Source: Onstottus_B sp035558335
GTDB taxonomy: Bacteria; Acidobacteriota; Blastocatellia; UBA7656
Direction: 5' to 3'
Assembly: GCA_035558335.1 (NCBI GenBank)
Contig: DATMCM010000664.1
Span: 1-10,349, forward strand
DNA: 10,349 nt
A model generated the notes under the pieces. That model saw only the letters and a program-made list of their open reading frames with translations. It had not been told where the DNA came from and searched no databases. The position numbers and the translations under genes were made by a program. Below, piece after piece: positions 1 through 8,130 of the stretch (its first letter is position 1; each line of letters begins with the position of its first letter).

Positions 1-382
1 TGGTTCCACTATCCAGTTGCTTTTGATAGGTCGCCTTCATGTCTTCAGCGCCCCACCCGAAATGCCACACCGCGGACGTCAGCTCCCACGGAGGCGGGGC
101 GTTCACCTTTGCAAAAAGCATCCACGACTTCTGCGCCCAAACTCCGTCCAGCAATCCGGCGAACCGCGCCTTCTCGCAGTCAAACTTGCTCGTGTAAAAG
201 TTGATCGCCGCCTGCGGATCGGTAGCGTTCAGGTGCAAGTGATGAAAATGAGCGACAGGAAAGGCCGAAGGCGTCGCCGCCGATTTTTCCTGATCCTCGA
301 CCAGCGCCGCGGCGGTTCCGCCTCGCAGCGTCATGCCGGAGACGCACATAACGATAGCAACGCACACTAGAAAGCGTTTCAT
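1..382 (-). CDS. Exported VOC-fold (glyoxalase/dioxygenase-like) protein, 3' part outside window
   Basis: The reading frame opens at an ATG (380-382) and stays open to the left edge, giving 127 residues of an incomplete protein. A GAGG about 5 nt upstream supports the start. Residues 1-26 look like a Sec signal peptide (MKRF followed by a hydrophobic stretch and an Ala-rich end). A VOC-type first module follows: FHHLHLNATDPQAAINFY (about 46-63) has the beta strand with a candidate metal His (H50) followed by the helix ending NFY, and SAVWHFGWGAED (about 103-114) has a second candidate metal His (H107). In the family these positions bind a divalent metal in glyoxalases and extradiol dioxygenases; the reaction here is unknown. 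It lies 66 bp downstream of the amidohydrolase stop, behind an intrinsic terminator, so it may be a read-through cistron or have its own promoter. Family call is good; function is open because the C-terminal half is missing. Confidence 0.75.
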   Translation of the reverse strand, partial: MKRFLVCVAIVMCVSGMTLRGGTAAALVEDQEKSAATPSAFPVAHFHHLHLNATDPQAAINFYTSKFDCEKARFAGLLDGVWAQKSWMLFAKVNAPPPWELTSAVWHFGWGAEDMKATYQKQLDSGT

Positions 383-405
383 ATGCCTCGCTCAAAATGG
401 GTAAG

Positions 406-436
406 AAAAAAAGGCTGCGCGAGTGCGCAGCCTTTT
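406..436 (-). terminator. Rho-independent terminator after the amidohydrolase gene
   Basis: A perfect stem, GGCTGCGC (413-420) pairing with GCGCAGCC (425-432), closes a 4-nt GAGT loop and can be lengthened by A/T pairs to 409-436. On the minus strand the hairpin is followed by a run of seven U (412-406), and it starts 13 bp beyond the amidohydrolase stop codon. The plus-strand side has only four T, so it works best for minus-strand transcripts. Confidence 0.85.
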
Positions 437-448
437 GACAGAAACTGT

Positions 449-1993
<1,545 letters not shown>

Positions 1994-2103
1994 CGTTAGT
2001 TCCTTTCAAATATTGATGTACCGTAGACCGTCGAGTCTGCGGCTGACTTCAGATCTGCCGGCCGGCGAAGGCATTCGCAGGGCACGACAGTGCACGAAAC
2101 CGG

Positions 2104-3354
2104 CTACTTCCCGCTCGCTCGCTCGACAAGGTTCTCCTTATCCAACACGTAGTCGAACCAGCCGATCATCATTTCTTCCCAGGTTTGATCTCCCCAGCGT
2201 ACCTCTTTGGTGGGATCAGGATTGTACTTGTTCTTTGCGGAGTTGTCGAAGTGCGCAACGCAATCGAGTCTGCTCCCCTTCGGTAGTAACAAAGGATCTT
2301 TGAACTGATACAGAAGCTGCCAATTGAAATCATATCTCGAGACCCGCAACACCACCTCCGAGCGTCCGTCGGGATATACCGCGGTGTAGGTGAAGTCCTT
2401 CCCGCGAACATGCATGTGCGGCATGAGATCGATGATGCGCACGTCCTCTTTGGCCGTCCAGCTCGAGCGGACCTCGTAGTTTCCGTCACCCGCGGGAATC
2501 ACAAAGCTGGCGTTTGTCGCCGTGCCGGTCAACGCAATCTTCTGGACCGGCGTCTTGGCGAAAATCAATCCGATATAAGACCGGTCGGTCGCCGCTTCGC
2601 CGTTTGGAGTGTAATGCATCTGAAACGTCAGCTTGGACCCTTTCTTGATCAGCCTAGCGGTTCCCGGCGGGAAGACCTTAGGTTGCTCGCCTGGCGCAAA
2701 GCCGCACAGTTTGAATCCGCGGCCTCCCCGGCCCTCGCCCGACAGCTCGGTCTTCGCGCCGAGTTCCTGAACAAAGACGATCACGTGATGGACGACCCTT
2801 CGATTGCCTGGGCGAATCTCCGCGGCCTGCACCCATTTGTCCTCGTTAAAGTTTGTCTGAACCGTGAAGTATTTGTACGGTACGACTCCGTCGGCTGGAA
2901 CCGCGACTTCCTGATCAAGCGCGATGATGGCGTCGGGCTTGCCGATCGACCAACCCTCTTCGAACTTTGGAGCCGCGGGCAGGTACTTGTCCTCGCCTTT
3001 TGGCGCGCCCGCGTCGACCCAAGCTGAAATCGTCTCTATCTCTGTTTGCGACAGGCGGCGGTCATTCTTGAAATGGCTGTTCTCCGCGGAGGCAAGCCAC
3101 GGCGGCATTGATCGGTCCAGGACCTTCTGCTTGATCGCCTTTGCCCATGGGCGGGCCTCGCTGTAAGTCAGCAGCGACATCGGCGCGATCTCCCCAGGCC
3201 GGTGACACTCCGCGCAGCGGTTGTAGAAGATCGGCGCCACATCCTTGGTGAAGGTGATCTTGCCATCGCCTGGTCCGCTTGCTGCAACACCTGCTGCAAG
3301 CACTGAACAAAGCACGACCGCCAGCAGTCCCGTTGTCCGAAACTGGTTTCTCAT
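2104..3354 (-). CDS. Haem c domain fused to copper type II monooxygenase-like domains
   Basis: 416 residues. A Sec signal peptide (about 1-25) is followed by a short cytochrome c domain with CAECH (47-51); M59 or M83 (RSMPPW) may be the axial ligand. From about 140 on the protein resembles peptidylglycine alpha-hydroxylating and dopamine beta-monooxygenases. The CuH-type site is represented by the HH pair in RVVHHVIVF (H189, H190) and by FQMHY (H247, compare LQVHY in PHM). The CuM-type site is represented by HMH (H313, H315) and a late Met in EEMMIGWF (M395/M396). All the ligand classes of a working dicopper enzyme are therefore visible. The expected reaction is O2-dependent C-H hydroxylation outside the cytoplasm, with the haem probably supplying electrons in place of ascorbate; that role is inferred. 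The start is supported by GGGAGG 6 nt before the ATG. It is the first gene of the leftward block, divergent from the quinoprotein genes. Confidence 0.86.
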   Translation of the reverse strand: MRNQFRTTGLLAVVLCSVLAAGVAASGPGDGKITFTKDVAPIFYNRCAECHRPGEIAPMSLLTYSEARPWAKAIKQKVLDRSMPPWLASAENSHFKNDRRLSQTEIETISAWVDAGAPKGEDKYLPAAPKFEEGWSIGKPDAIIALDQEVAVPADGVVPYKYFTVQTNFNEDKWVQAAEIRPGNRRVVHHVIVFVQELGAKTELSGEGRGGRGFKLCGFAPGEQPKVFPPGTARLIKKGSKLTFQMHYTPNGEAATDRSYIGLIFAKTPVQKIALTGTATNASFVIPAGDGNYEVRSSWTAKEDVRIIDLMPHMHVRGKDFTYTAVYPDGRSEVVLRVSRYDFNWQLLYQFKDPLLLPKGSRLDCVAHFDNSAKNKYNPDPTKEVRWGDQTWEEMMIGWFDYVLDKENLVERASGK

Positions 3355-3742
3355 CGCGATCCTCCCGGTCTAATCTTCAAAACGAAGATCCTGCGAAGCT
3401 TAAGAGCCTGAGCCCAAAAAGAGCGTCGAAATCCGCCGGCAAGCTAACACACGGGCGGCGAAATACTTAGATTCACGGTTTGGCAAAGTCTATCTGATTC
3501 GACAGCCTTTTGCACGACCAAACTTAAGAAAACGGGCGCCCCTTGCTGCCAGTAATTACGGGGCGGTCACCTGTCTCGTTACAAGTTTTGCCACGCTCCA
3601 GTCGCATCAGGGCTCCAGGCTTCCGGCTCCCAGCCACGGTGATGTGTTGTACCGGTGTTCCTCCGCTTGTCGTCGGAAGCTTACGTGAGTTACTATCTCG
3701 CGCGATTCCAAAACAAAGCGCGCAACAAACTAGGGAGTGTCC
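3355..3742. promoter_or_regulatory. Divergent intergenic region between the copper monooxygenase and quinoprotein genes
   Basis: About 390 bp without a convincing gene separates two divergent oxidative gene blocks, so promoters for both must lie here. I could not pick out a clear -35/-10 pair or a sigma-54 site on either strand. Near the plus-strand gene, CGCGC (about 3700-3704) can pair with GCGCG (about 3718-3722), a weak leader hairpin just before the ribosome binding site. The stretch 3541-3690 has a small open frame on each strand, but neither looks coding. No regulator gene is present in the flanking block. Confidence 0.5.
3731..3737 (+). promoter_or_regulatory. Ribosome binding site fixing the quinoprotein start
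   Basis: TAGGGAG sits 5 nt before the ATG at 3743. The upstream in-frame GTG at 3737 overlaps this site and so cannot use it. The ATG is therefore the likelier start, trimming two residues from the longest frame. Confidence 0.7.
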
Positions 3743-5476
3743 ATGAAAGACCATAAGAGGCCTCGATTAGCGCGGGCTAGTCTAGTCGCGTCAGCTTTCA
3801 TCATAGGGCTCGCCGCATTCGGGCAGGCGCGCGCGCAAGACGGCAACGGTGAGTTGACCGGTGACCGGCTAGTGAACGCGCGCAAAGAGCCTCAGAACTG
3901 GCCCACTTACTTCGGCGCATACGACGCCTGGCGCTACAGCTCCTTGAATCAGATCAACACCACCAACGTAAAGAACCTCGTTCCCGTTTGGGCGTTTCAA
4001 ACCGGCAAAGTCGAAGGGGGGCTCAACGCGACTCCGATAGTGGTCGATGGAGTGATGTACCTCATCGCAAGCGAAGACCGCGTGTTCGCCTTGAAAGCCG
4101 ACACCGGCGAACGGCTGTGGACCTACAATTACAAAGTACCGCGCGATTTCGCCTCGCCCTACGGCAAGTTCAATCGCGGAGTCGCAGTTGGCTATCGCTT
4201 GGTCTTCTTCGGGACTATGGACAACCACGTCGTGGCTCTAGACGCAAGGACGGGCAAGGAAGTCTGGAACGTGGAAGTCGAAGACGTCAAGAAATGCGGC
4301 TGCAACATCAACGGCGCGCCGATCGTGGTCAAAGACAAAGTAGTGGTGGGCGGAACGGGAGGTGACAGCGCGCACCGGGGATATATCAACGCTTTCAATG
4401 CAAAGACGGGAAGACTCGCCTGGCGATTCTACACGATTCCCGGACCGGGAGAACCGGGTCACGAGAGCTGGGGCGGAACCGAGATGTGGAAATACGGTGG
4501 CGGTTCGACGTGGCTGACCGGATCGTACGACTCCGAGCAGAACTTGATCATCTGGGGCGTCGGCAATCCATCGTCCGACTTTCATAACGACATCAGGCCG
4601 GGATCGAATCTCTACACCGATTCAATAGTTGCGCTCGACGCCGACACCGGCAAACTGAAGTGGTACTACCAGGAAATACCGGGTGACAGTTGGGATTTCG
4701 ATTCTGCCTACGAGTCGATACTCATCGACACGACACGCAACGGCAAGACTGAGAAGTTGTTGGTTCACACCAACAAAAGCGGCTTCGTTTGGGTAGTCGA
4801 TCGCACAAGCGGCAAGTTCGTGAACGCGTGGCGCTACGTAGACACGATCAACTGGGTGAAAGGCATCGACAAAGACGGCGGCTTGATCGAACGCAACGAG
4901 CCGCAGGTCGGCAAGCAGACGTTTATCTGCCCGAACTGGGGCGGCGGCCGAAGCTGGAACCACGCGGCTTACTCGCCGCGAACGGGCTGGCTCTACAACA
5001 ACGGGATCGAGTGGTGTGCCGACACAATCTCGCTTCCTCAAGAGGCGAGAGAGGGTCGGGGCTTCGTCGCCGGAAGCATCGTGGTAAAGCCGCCCTCGGA
5101 CGGACCGATTCGCGCGCACCTTGACGCGTTTGATCCGGTGACGGGAGCTAAGAAGTGGACAGTACCATTCAAGTATCCGATTCTTTCATCGCTTCTGGTG
5201 ACCGGCGGCGATGTTCTTTTCACCGGCGACGTCGAAGGACGATTCCTTGCGTTCGATGCCAAAAGCGGCAAGCAGCTCTGGTCATTTAACACGGGCTCTG
5301 GGCATCGCGGAGGACCGATCGCTTATTCGGTAAGCGGCCGCCAATATGTCGCAGCGCCCTCGGGCTTAGGATCCATTTTCGTCGGCGGAATGCCGGCAAC
5401 ATGGCCTGAGGTCGCCGGTTTTCCAGGAGGCTCGGCGATCTTCGTGTTCGCGCTTCCCGAGTCGTCCAGGAAATAA
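3743..5476 (+). CDS. PQQ-type quinoprotein dehydrogenase (methanol/ethanol dehydrogenase family)
   Basis: 577 residues, with a Sec signal peptide ending near AxA at about 30-32. The body is an eight-bladed-propeller quinoprotein: tryptophan-docking repeats of the type AxDxxTGxxxW recur at about 116-126, 165-175, 217-227, 297-307, 462-472 and 503-513, and GGGRSWNHAAYSP (about 400-412) is the PQQ-pocket motif. By eye-alignment, N275 (GVGNP) and D318 (DSWDFD) match the metal ligand and catalytic Asp, and D320 adds the extra Asp typical of lanthanide-using enzymes. C396 and C425 are 29 apart, like the C386-C415 disulfide of methanol dehydrogenase. Two oddities are the absence of the vicinal Cys-Cys, with SPYGKFNRG (138-146) at that place, and D208 standing where a Glu ligand is expected. 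It would oxidise an alcohol or aldehyde in the periplasm and pass electrons to the cytochrome encoded 20 bp downstream. No PQQ biosynthesis gene is in view. Confidence 0.88.
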   Translation: MKDHKRPRLARASLVASAFIIGLAAFGQARAQDGNGELTGDRLVNARKEPQNWPTYFGAYDAWRYSSLNQINTTNVKNLVPVWAFQTGKVEGGLNATPIVVDGVMYLIASEDRVFALKADTGERLWTYNYKVPRDFASPYGKFNRGVAVGYRLVFFGTMDNHVVALDARTGKEVWNVEVEDVKKCGCNINGAPIVVKDKVVVGGTGGDSAHRGYINAFNAKTGRLAWRFYTIPGPGEPGHESWGGTEMWKYGGGSTWLTGSYDSEQNLIIWGVGNPSSDFHNDIRPGSNLYTDSIVALDADTGKLKWYYQEIPGDSWDFDSAYESILIDTTRNGKTEKLLVHTNKSGFVWVVDRTSGKFVNAWRYVDTINWVKGIDKDGGLIERNEPQVGKQTFICPNWGGGRSWNHAAYSPRTGWLYNNGIEWCADTISLPQEAREGRGFVAGSIVVKPPSDGPIRAHLDAFDPVTGAKKWTVPFKYPILSSLLVTGGDVLFTGDVEGRFLAFDAKSGKQLWSFNTGSGHRGGPIAYSVSGRQYVAAPSGLGSIFVGGMPATWPEVAGFPGGSAIFVFALPESSRK

Positions 5477-5496
5477 GCCGGAAGAAGAACTCAACG

Positions 5497-6498
5497 ATGA
5501 ACACCGATCAACGCGCCTCTGACGGAGACCGAGGTCGATTGTATTCCGATCCGATCAGCATTCATCGGCGTTTATCCGCGGTTCGCCCTTCAGCCGCACT
5601 CCTCTTCATTAGCGCGCTTCTGACGTTGGTGTTCACCCACGTCGAAGCGATCCCGCGGATCTCGCCGGCTCAGACCGAGAAGCTCACCAGCAAACTGAAA
5701 GACCCAGAGTTCATCTCTGAAGGGGCCCGACTGTTTGCTCCCAACTGCGGTTCAGGCTACTGCCACGGCGCCAACGGAGTCGGCGGCGGCGCACCTAAGC
5801 TTCGCGGGAAGGAGCTCAATGCGAACTATGTCTTCAAGACCATATCCAATGGGATTTCCGGAACCGCTATGCTGAGCTTCAAGACAGATTTCTCCGAGGA
5901 ACAGATATGGAAGCTCGTCGCCTTCATACTCTCCGACTCAAAAGCCGGCGAACCTCCACCGGCTTCGCCAACAAATGCTTCATCAGCAGCCGCCGGTACG
6001 CCCGCTCGTTTGGACAACGCGTCAGCAACACTGGCCGGCAGTGCGCAAACGGGCAAAGCTCTGTTCTTCGACTCGGCTCAACCGAAGAGCTGTCAGGCTT
6101 GTCACGCTATAAACGGCGAAGGCGCCGCGGTGGGCCCTGACTTGTCGGCGGTAGGAAGCAAAGCTCCGCGCGAGCTTTTCTCGGCGACGCTGATGACACG
6201 TCCGGCGTCCGACTCCAGGTACGCCGTTCTGAAGCTCCTGCTCAAGAACGGGGACAAAGTTATCGGAATCAAGAAAGATGAAGACCCCGAATCCGTTCGA
6301 GTATATGACATCGCCGAGCTTCCAGCCGTGCTGCGCACAGTTCAGAAAAGCGACATAGCCAAGTCCGAGGCGGCCGCCGACTTCGCTGTTCATAAAGACA
6401 ACGCGAAGCTGTACACGATTCAGCAACTGCTCGACCTGGTTACGTTCTTGAAATCTTCTCAGTCAAAGGCCCCGGTGACGCTGATGGATATTCTGTAG
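5497..6498 (+). CDS. Di-haem c-type cytochrome, likely electron acceptor of the quinoprotein
   Basis: 333 residues. A hydrophobic segment at about 32-47 ending near VEA acts as signal or anchor, after an unusually long hydrophilic N-terminus. The first haem domain (about 70-147) has the expanded motif C84-GSGY-C89-H90 (CX4CH rather than CXXCH) and a probable axial Met, M125, in GTAMLSF. An Ala/Pro/Ser linker (about 150-185) joins it to a second domain with CQACH (199-203). The C-terminal part (about 240-320, NGDKVIG and then LLDLVTFLKS) resembles the haem-binding domain of planctomycete- and verrucomicrobial-type cytochromes, but the SxMP-like axial Met usually found there is not visible. GGAAGAAG about 9 nt before the ATG supports the start. 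The 20-bp gap to the quinoprotein gene implies one operon and suggests it takes electrons from PQQ towards the terminal oxidase chain; that role is inferred from position. Confidence 0.87.
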   Translation: MNTDQRASDGDRGRLYSDPISIHRRLSAVRPSAALLFISALLTLVFTHVEAIPRISPAQTEKLTSKLKDPEFISEGARLFAPNCGSGYCHGANGVGGGAPKLRGKELNANYVFKTISNGISGTAMLSFKTDFSEEQIWKLVAFILSDSKAGEPPPASPTNASSAAAGTPARLDNASATLAGSAQTGKALFFDSAQPKSCQACHAINGEGAAVGPDLSAVGSKAPRELFSATLMTRPASDSRYAVLKLLLKNGDKVIGIKKDEDPESVRVYDIAELPAVLRTVQKSDIAKSEAAADFAVHKDNAKLYTIQQLLDLVTFLKSSQSKAPVTLMDIL

Positions 6499-6512
6499 AT
6501 ATGCATGGAACC

Positions 6513-6594
6513 CTGTACGGGCGTCCCTCCGCTGGCGCCCTCCTCACGGCCTTATCAACCCGACCAGGGGGCGCCCGCGGAGGGCGCCCTACAG
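6513..6594. repeat. Palindromic repeat (REP/BIME-like) between cytochrome and reductase genes
   Basis: The arm at 6513-6543, beginning CTGTACGGGCGTCCC, is nearly the reverse complement of the arm at 6567-6594, ending GGGCGCCCTACAG. They differ by a couple of single-base gaps and two substitutions around a 23-nt spacer. Each arm also contains small GGCGCC-type palindromes. It ends 2 bp before the reductase ribosome binding site. It has no U tract, so a dispersed intergenic palindrome is more likely than a classical terminator, though it could weaken read-through. Confidence 0.75.
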
Positions 6595-6596
6595 TT

Positions 6597-6603
6597 AGGA
6601 GGA
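6597..6603 (+). promoter_or_regulatory. Strong ribosome binding site fixing the reductase start
   Basis: AGGAGGA lies 5 nt before the ATG at 6609. The earlier in-frame ATG at 6501 has no such site, and its extra 36 residues would be encoded by the palindromic repeat, so 6609 is the real start. Confidence 0.9.
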
Positions 6604-6608
6604 ATCGA

Positions 6609-7625
6609 ATGGCAACACTAAATAGACGAATCACGCTCGCCGCGCGGCCGGTCGGGTTTCCAAAGGACTCCGACTTCAACTTGGTGGAGTCGCCCGTGCC
6701 TACACCGAAGGATGGCGAGTTCGTGGTGCGCGTAATCTACATGTCAGTAGACCCCTACATGCGGGGCCGCATGAACGACGTGAAGTCATACGCTGCGCCG
6801 GTGCAACTCGGCGAAGTGATGGGCGGGGGCGCGGTTGGCAAGGTAACGGCCTCGAACCATCCAACTTTTCGGGAGGGCGACGTCGTCGAAGGATTCTTCG
6901 GCTGGCAGGAATATGCAGTCTCAAACGGACAAGGCGTCAGGAAGATTGATCCTAAGCTTGCGCCGATATCGACCGCGCTTGGCATTCTTGGCATGCCGGG
7001 CCTCACCGCCTACTTCGGTCTTCTGGACATCTGCGATCCCAAACCTGGTGAAACAGTGGTCGTGTCGGGCGCGGCCGGAGCAGTAGGTTCACTGGTCGGT
7101 CAGATCGCGAAGATCAAAGGCTGTAGCGCGGTCGGAATCGCGGGCGCCGACGACAAAGTTGCTTATCTTACCGAGGAACTCGGGTTCGACGCTGCTTTCA
7201 ACTATAAGACCGAAAGCAACTACTTCAAAAAGTTAAAGGAACTTTGTCCGAAAGGCATCGATGTCTACTTTGACAACGTTGGTGGTGAGATAACCGACGC
7301 AGTGCTCAGGTTGATAAACACCAGGGCGAGGATCTCGGTTTGCGGGCAGATATCTCAGTACAATCTGGAACAGCCCGAGATGGGGCCGCGCCTGGTCCTG
7401 GTGTCGCTTGTGGTAAAGCAGGCCAAAGCAGAGGGATTTCTTGTGTTTCAGTTCGCCGATCGTTACCCGGAGGGCTTGAAGCAAATGGCGGAGTGGATCA
7501 AGCAAGGCAAGCTGAAGTACCGGGAGGATATTGAGCACGGGATAGAGAATGCTCCGCGGGCTTTCATGGCCATGTTGAAAGGGCGAAACACTGGAAAACA
7601 GCTTGTGAAGCTTTCGGAGGAGTGA
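6609..7625 (+). CDS. NADP-dependent oxidoreductase, zinc-less MDR family (curcumin reductase / LTB4DH type)
   Basis: 338 residues, the usual length of this family, cytoplasmic with no signal peptide. Diagnostic stretches are YMSVDPYMRGRM (44-55), LGMPGLTAYFGLLDI (127-141), the nucleotide-binding SGAAGAVGS (153-161), GIDVYFDNVGG (216-226) and the ending ENAPRAFMAMLKGRNTGK (313-330). By memory this matches E. coli CurA (YncB) closely along its length. The zinc ligands of classical alcohol dehydrogenases are absent, as expected. The family reduces the C=C bond of alpha,beta-unsaturated ketones or aldehydes with NADPH. It follows the quinoprotein and cytochrome genes on the same strand after 110 bp carrying a palindromic repeat, so co-transcription is possible but not assured. 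It may process an enone made by the neighbouring oxidative enzymes, or be a general detoxification enzyme. Confidence 0.92.
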   Translation: MATLNRRITLAARPVGFPKDSDFNLVESPVPTPKDGEFVVRVIYMSVDPYMRGRMNDVKSYAAPVQLGEVMGGGAVGKVTASNHPTFREGDVVEGFFGWQEYAVSNGQGVRKIDPKLAPISTALGILGMPGLTAYFGLLDICDPKPGETVVVSGAAGAVGSLVGQIAKIKGCSAVGIAGADDKVAYLTEELGFDAAFNYKTESNYFKKLKELCPKGIDVYFDNVGGEITDAVLRLINTRARISVCGQISQYNLEQPEMGPRLVLVSLVVKQAKAEGFLVFQFADRYPEGLKQMAEWIKQGKLKYREDIEHGIENAPRAFMAMLKGRNTGKQLVKLSEE

Positions 7626-7636
7626 GGCGCTTGCGG

Positions 7637-7673
7637 AAGCCCGATTTCATCGGGCTCTCCCGTAGGCGGGTTT
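7637..7673 (+). terminator. Possible terminator after the reductase gene
   Basis: AGCCCGAT (7638-7645) and ATCGGGCT (7649-7656) form a perfect 8-bp stem with a 3-nt loop, 12 bp after the stop codon. A second short stem, CCCG/CGGG (7659-7670), is followed by only TTT. The hairpin is sound, but the U tract is poor, so termination may be inefficient or factor-assisted. Confidence 0.5.
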
Positions 7674-7717
7674 AGAGGTAGGACCTGGAATGCAATCCGT
7701 CTGACTAGGTGTATGTA

Positions 7718-7964
7718 GACATCCACCCACTACCGGCTCCCCAGATCTCCCGAGAACCTTCCCAACCCCGTCAGGGGTTGAATGTTTGTAGACACAAGCA
7801 ACAAGCTCACCCTCCGGCCGAGTTTCTAATGCTCCGATCGTGTCCCAGCCTCACAGTTGCGGCCGGAGGTGACTTTCTGGCGTTGGATACTACAAACATT
7901 CAACCCCTGACGGGGTTGGGAAAGGCAGCGAGAGACCTCAAGTGCCGGTAGTAGGCTTGGTGTC
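7718..7964. repeat. 247-bp foldback element with nested inverted repeats
   Basis: Three inverted repeats share one centre. The outer pair 7718-7737 and 7944-7964 is imperfect, with an exact ACTACCGGC/GCCGGTAGT core and GACA/TGTC ends. The middle pair 7759-7791 and 7890-7922 is a perfect 33-bp inverted repeat. The inner pair 7808-7820 and 7860-7871 (CTCCGGCCG/CGGCCGGAG core) differs by one inserted base. The apical loop is about 39 nt. Each 33-bp arm is also self-complementary (CAACCCC-GTCA-GGGGTTG). An open frame of 80 codons crosses it but is just a consequence of the base composition. It could be a MITE-like or REP-pair element, or a structured RNA; I saw no clear target-site duplication and no transposase. 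Confidence 0.8.
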
Positions 7965-8130
7965 AAGATAGATTCATTATCCGCCGGACCGCATTCCAAG
8001 TCCCAGCTTTGATGAACAACCCCCAGAGGCAGATAGCCAACGCTTCAGCTCTGGTGGCGTCGCAAGGGCCGCTTTACTTGGCGGCCTCAATTGGGTCTTG
8101 AGTCGGCATGCTCAGCGACGAACTCGTAAA
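7965..8130. other. Intergenic stretch before the convergent osmC-like gene
   Basis: No gene is seen here. One hairpin, GGCCGC (8067-8072) with GCGGCC (8081-8086) and an 8-nt loop, lies about 45 bp beyond the OsmC stop on the minus strand and may act in 3'-end formation, but it has no U tract. Nothing else stands out. Confidence 0.4.

Noticed and set aside
2410..3027. Plus-strand 205-codon frame opposite the copper/haem gene
   Set aside because: It is an antisense shadow; the minus strand carries haem and copper motifs in order and a good ribosome binding site.
3524..3754. Minus-strand 76-codon frame in the divergent promoter region
   Set aside because: It overlaps the quinoprotein start, has no recognisable domain or convincing ribosome binding site, and is Arg/Gly/Thr-rich as expected of GC-rich noncoding DNA.
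6501..6608. N-terminal extension of the reductase from an ATG at 6501
   Set aside because: It has no ribosome binding site, its residues are encoded by the palindromic repeat, and the ATG at 6609 has AGGAGGA and gives the usual family length.
7759..7922. CRISPR-like array
   Set aside because: There are only two copies, they are inverted rather than direct, and there is no regular spacer and no cas gene.
7709..7951. Plus-strand 80-codon frame in the foldback element
   Set aside because: It is wholly inside the inverted-repeat structure, and no domain or ribosome binding site is visible.
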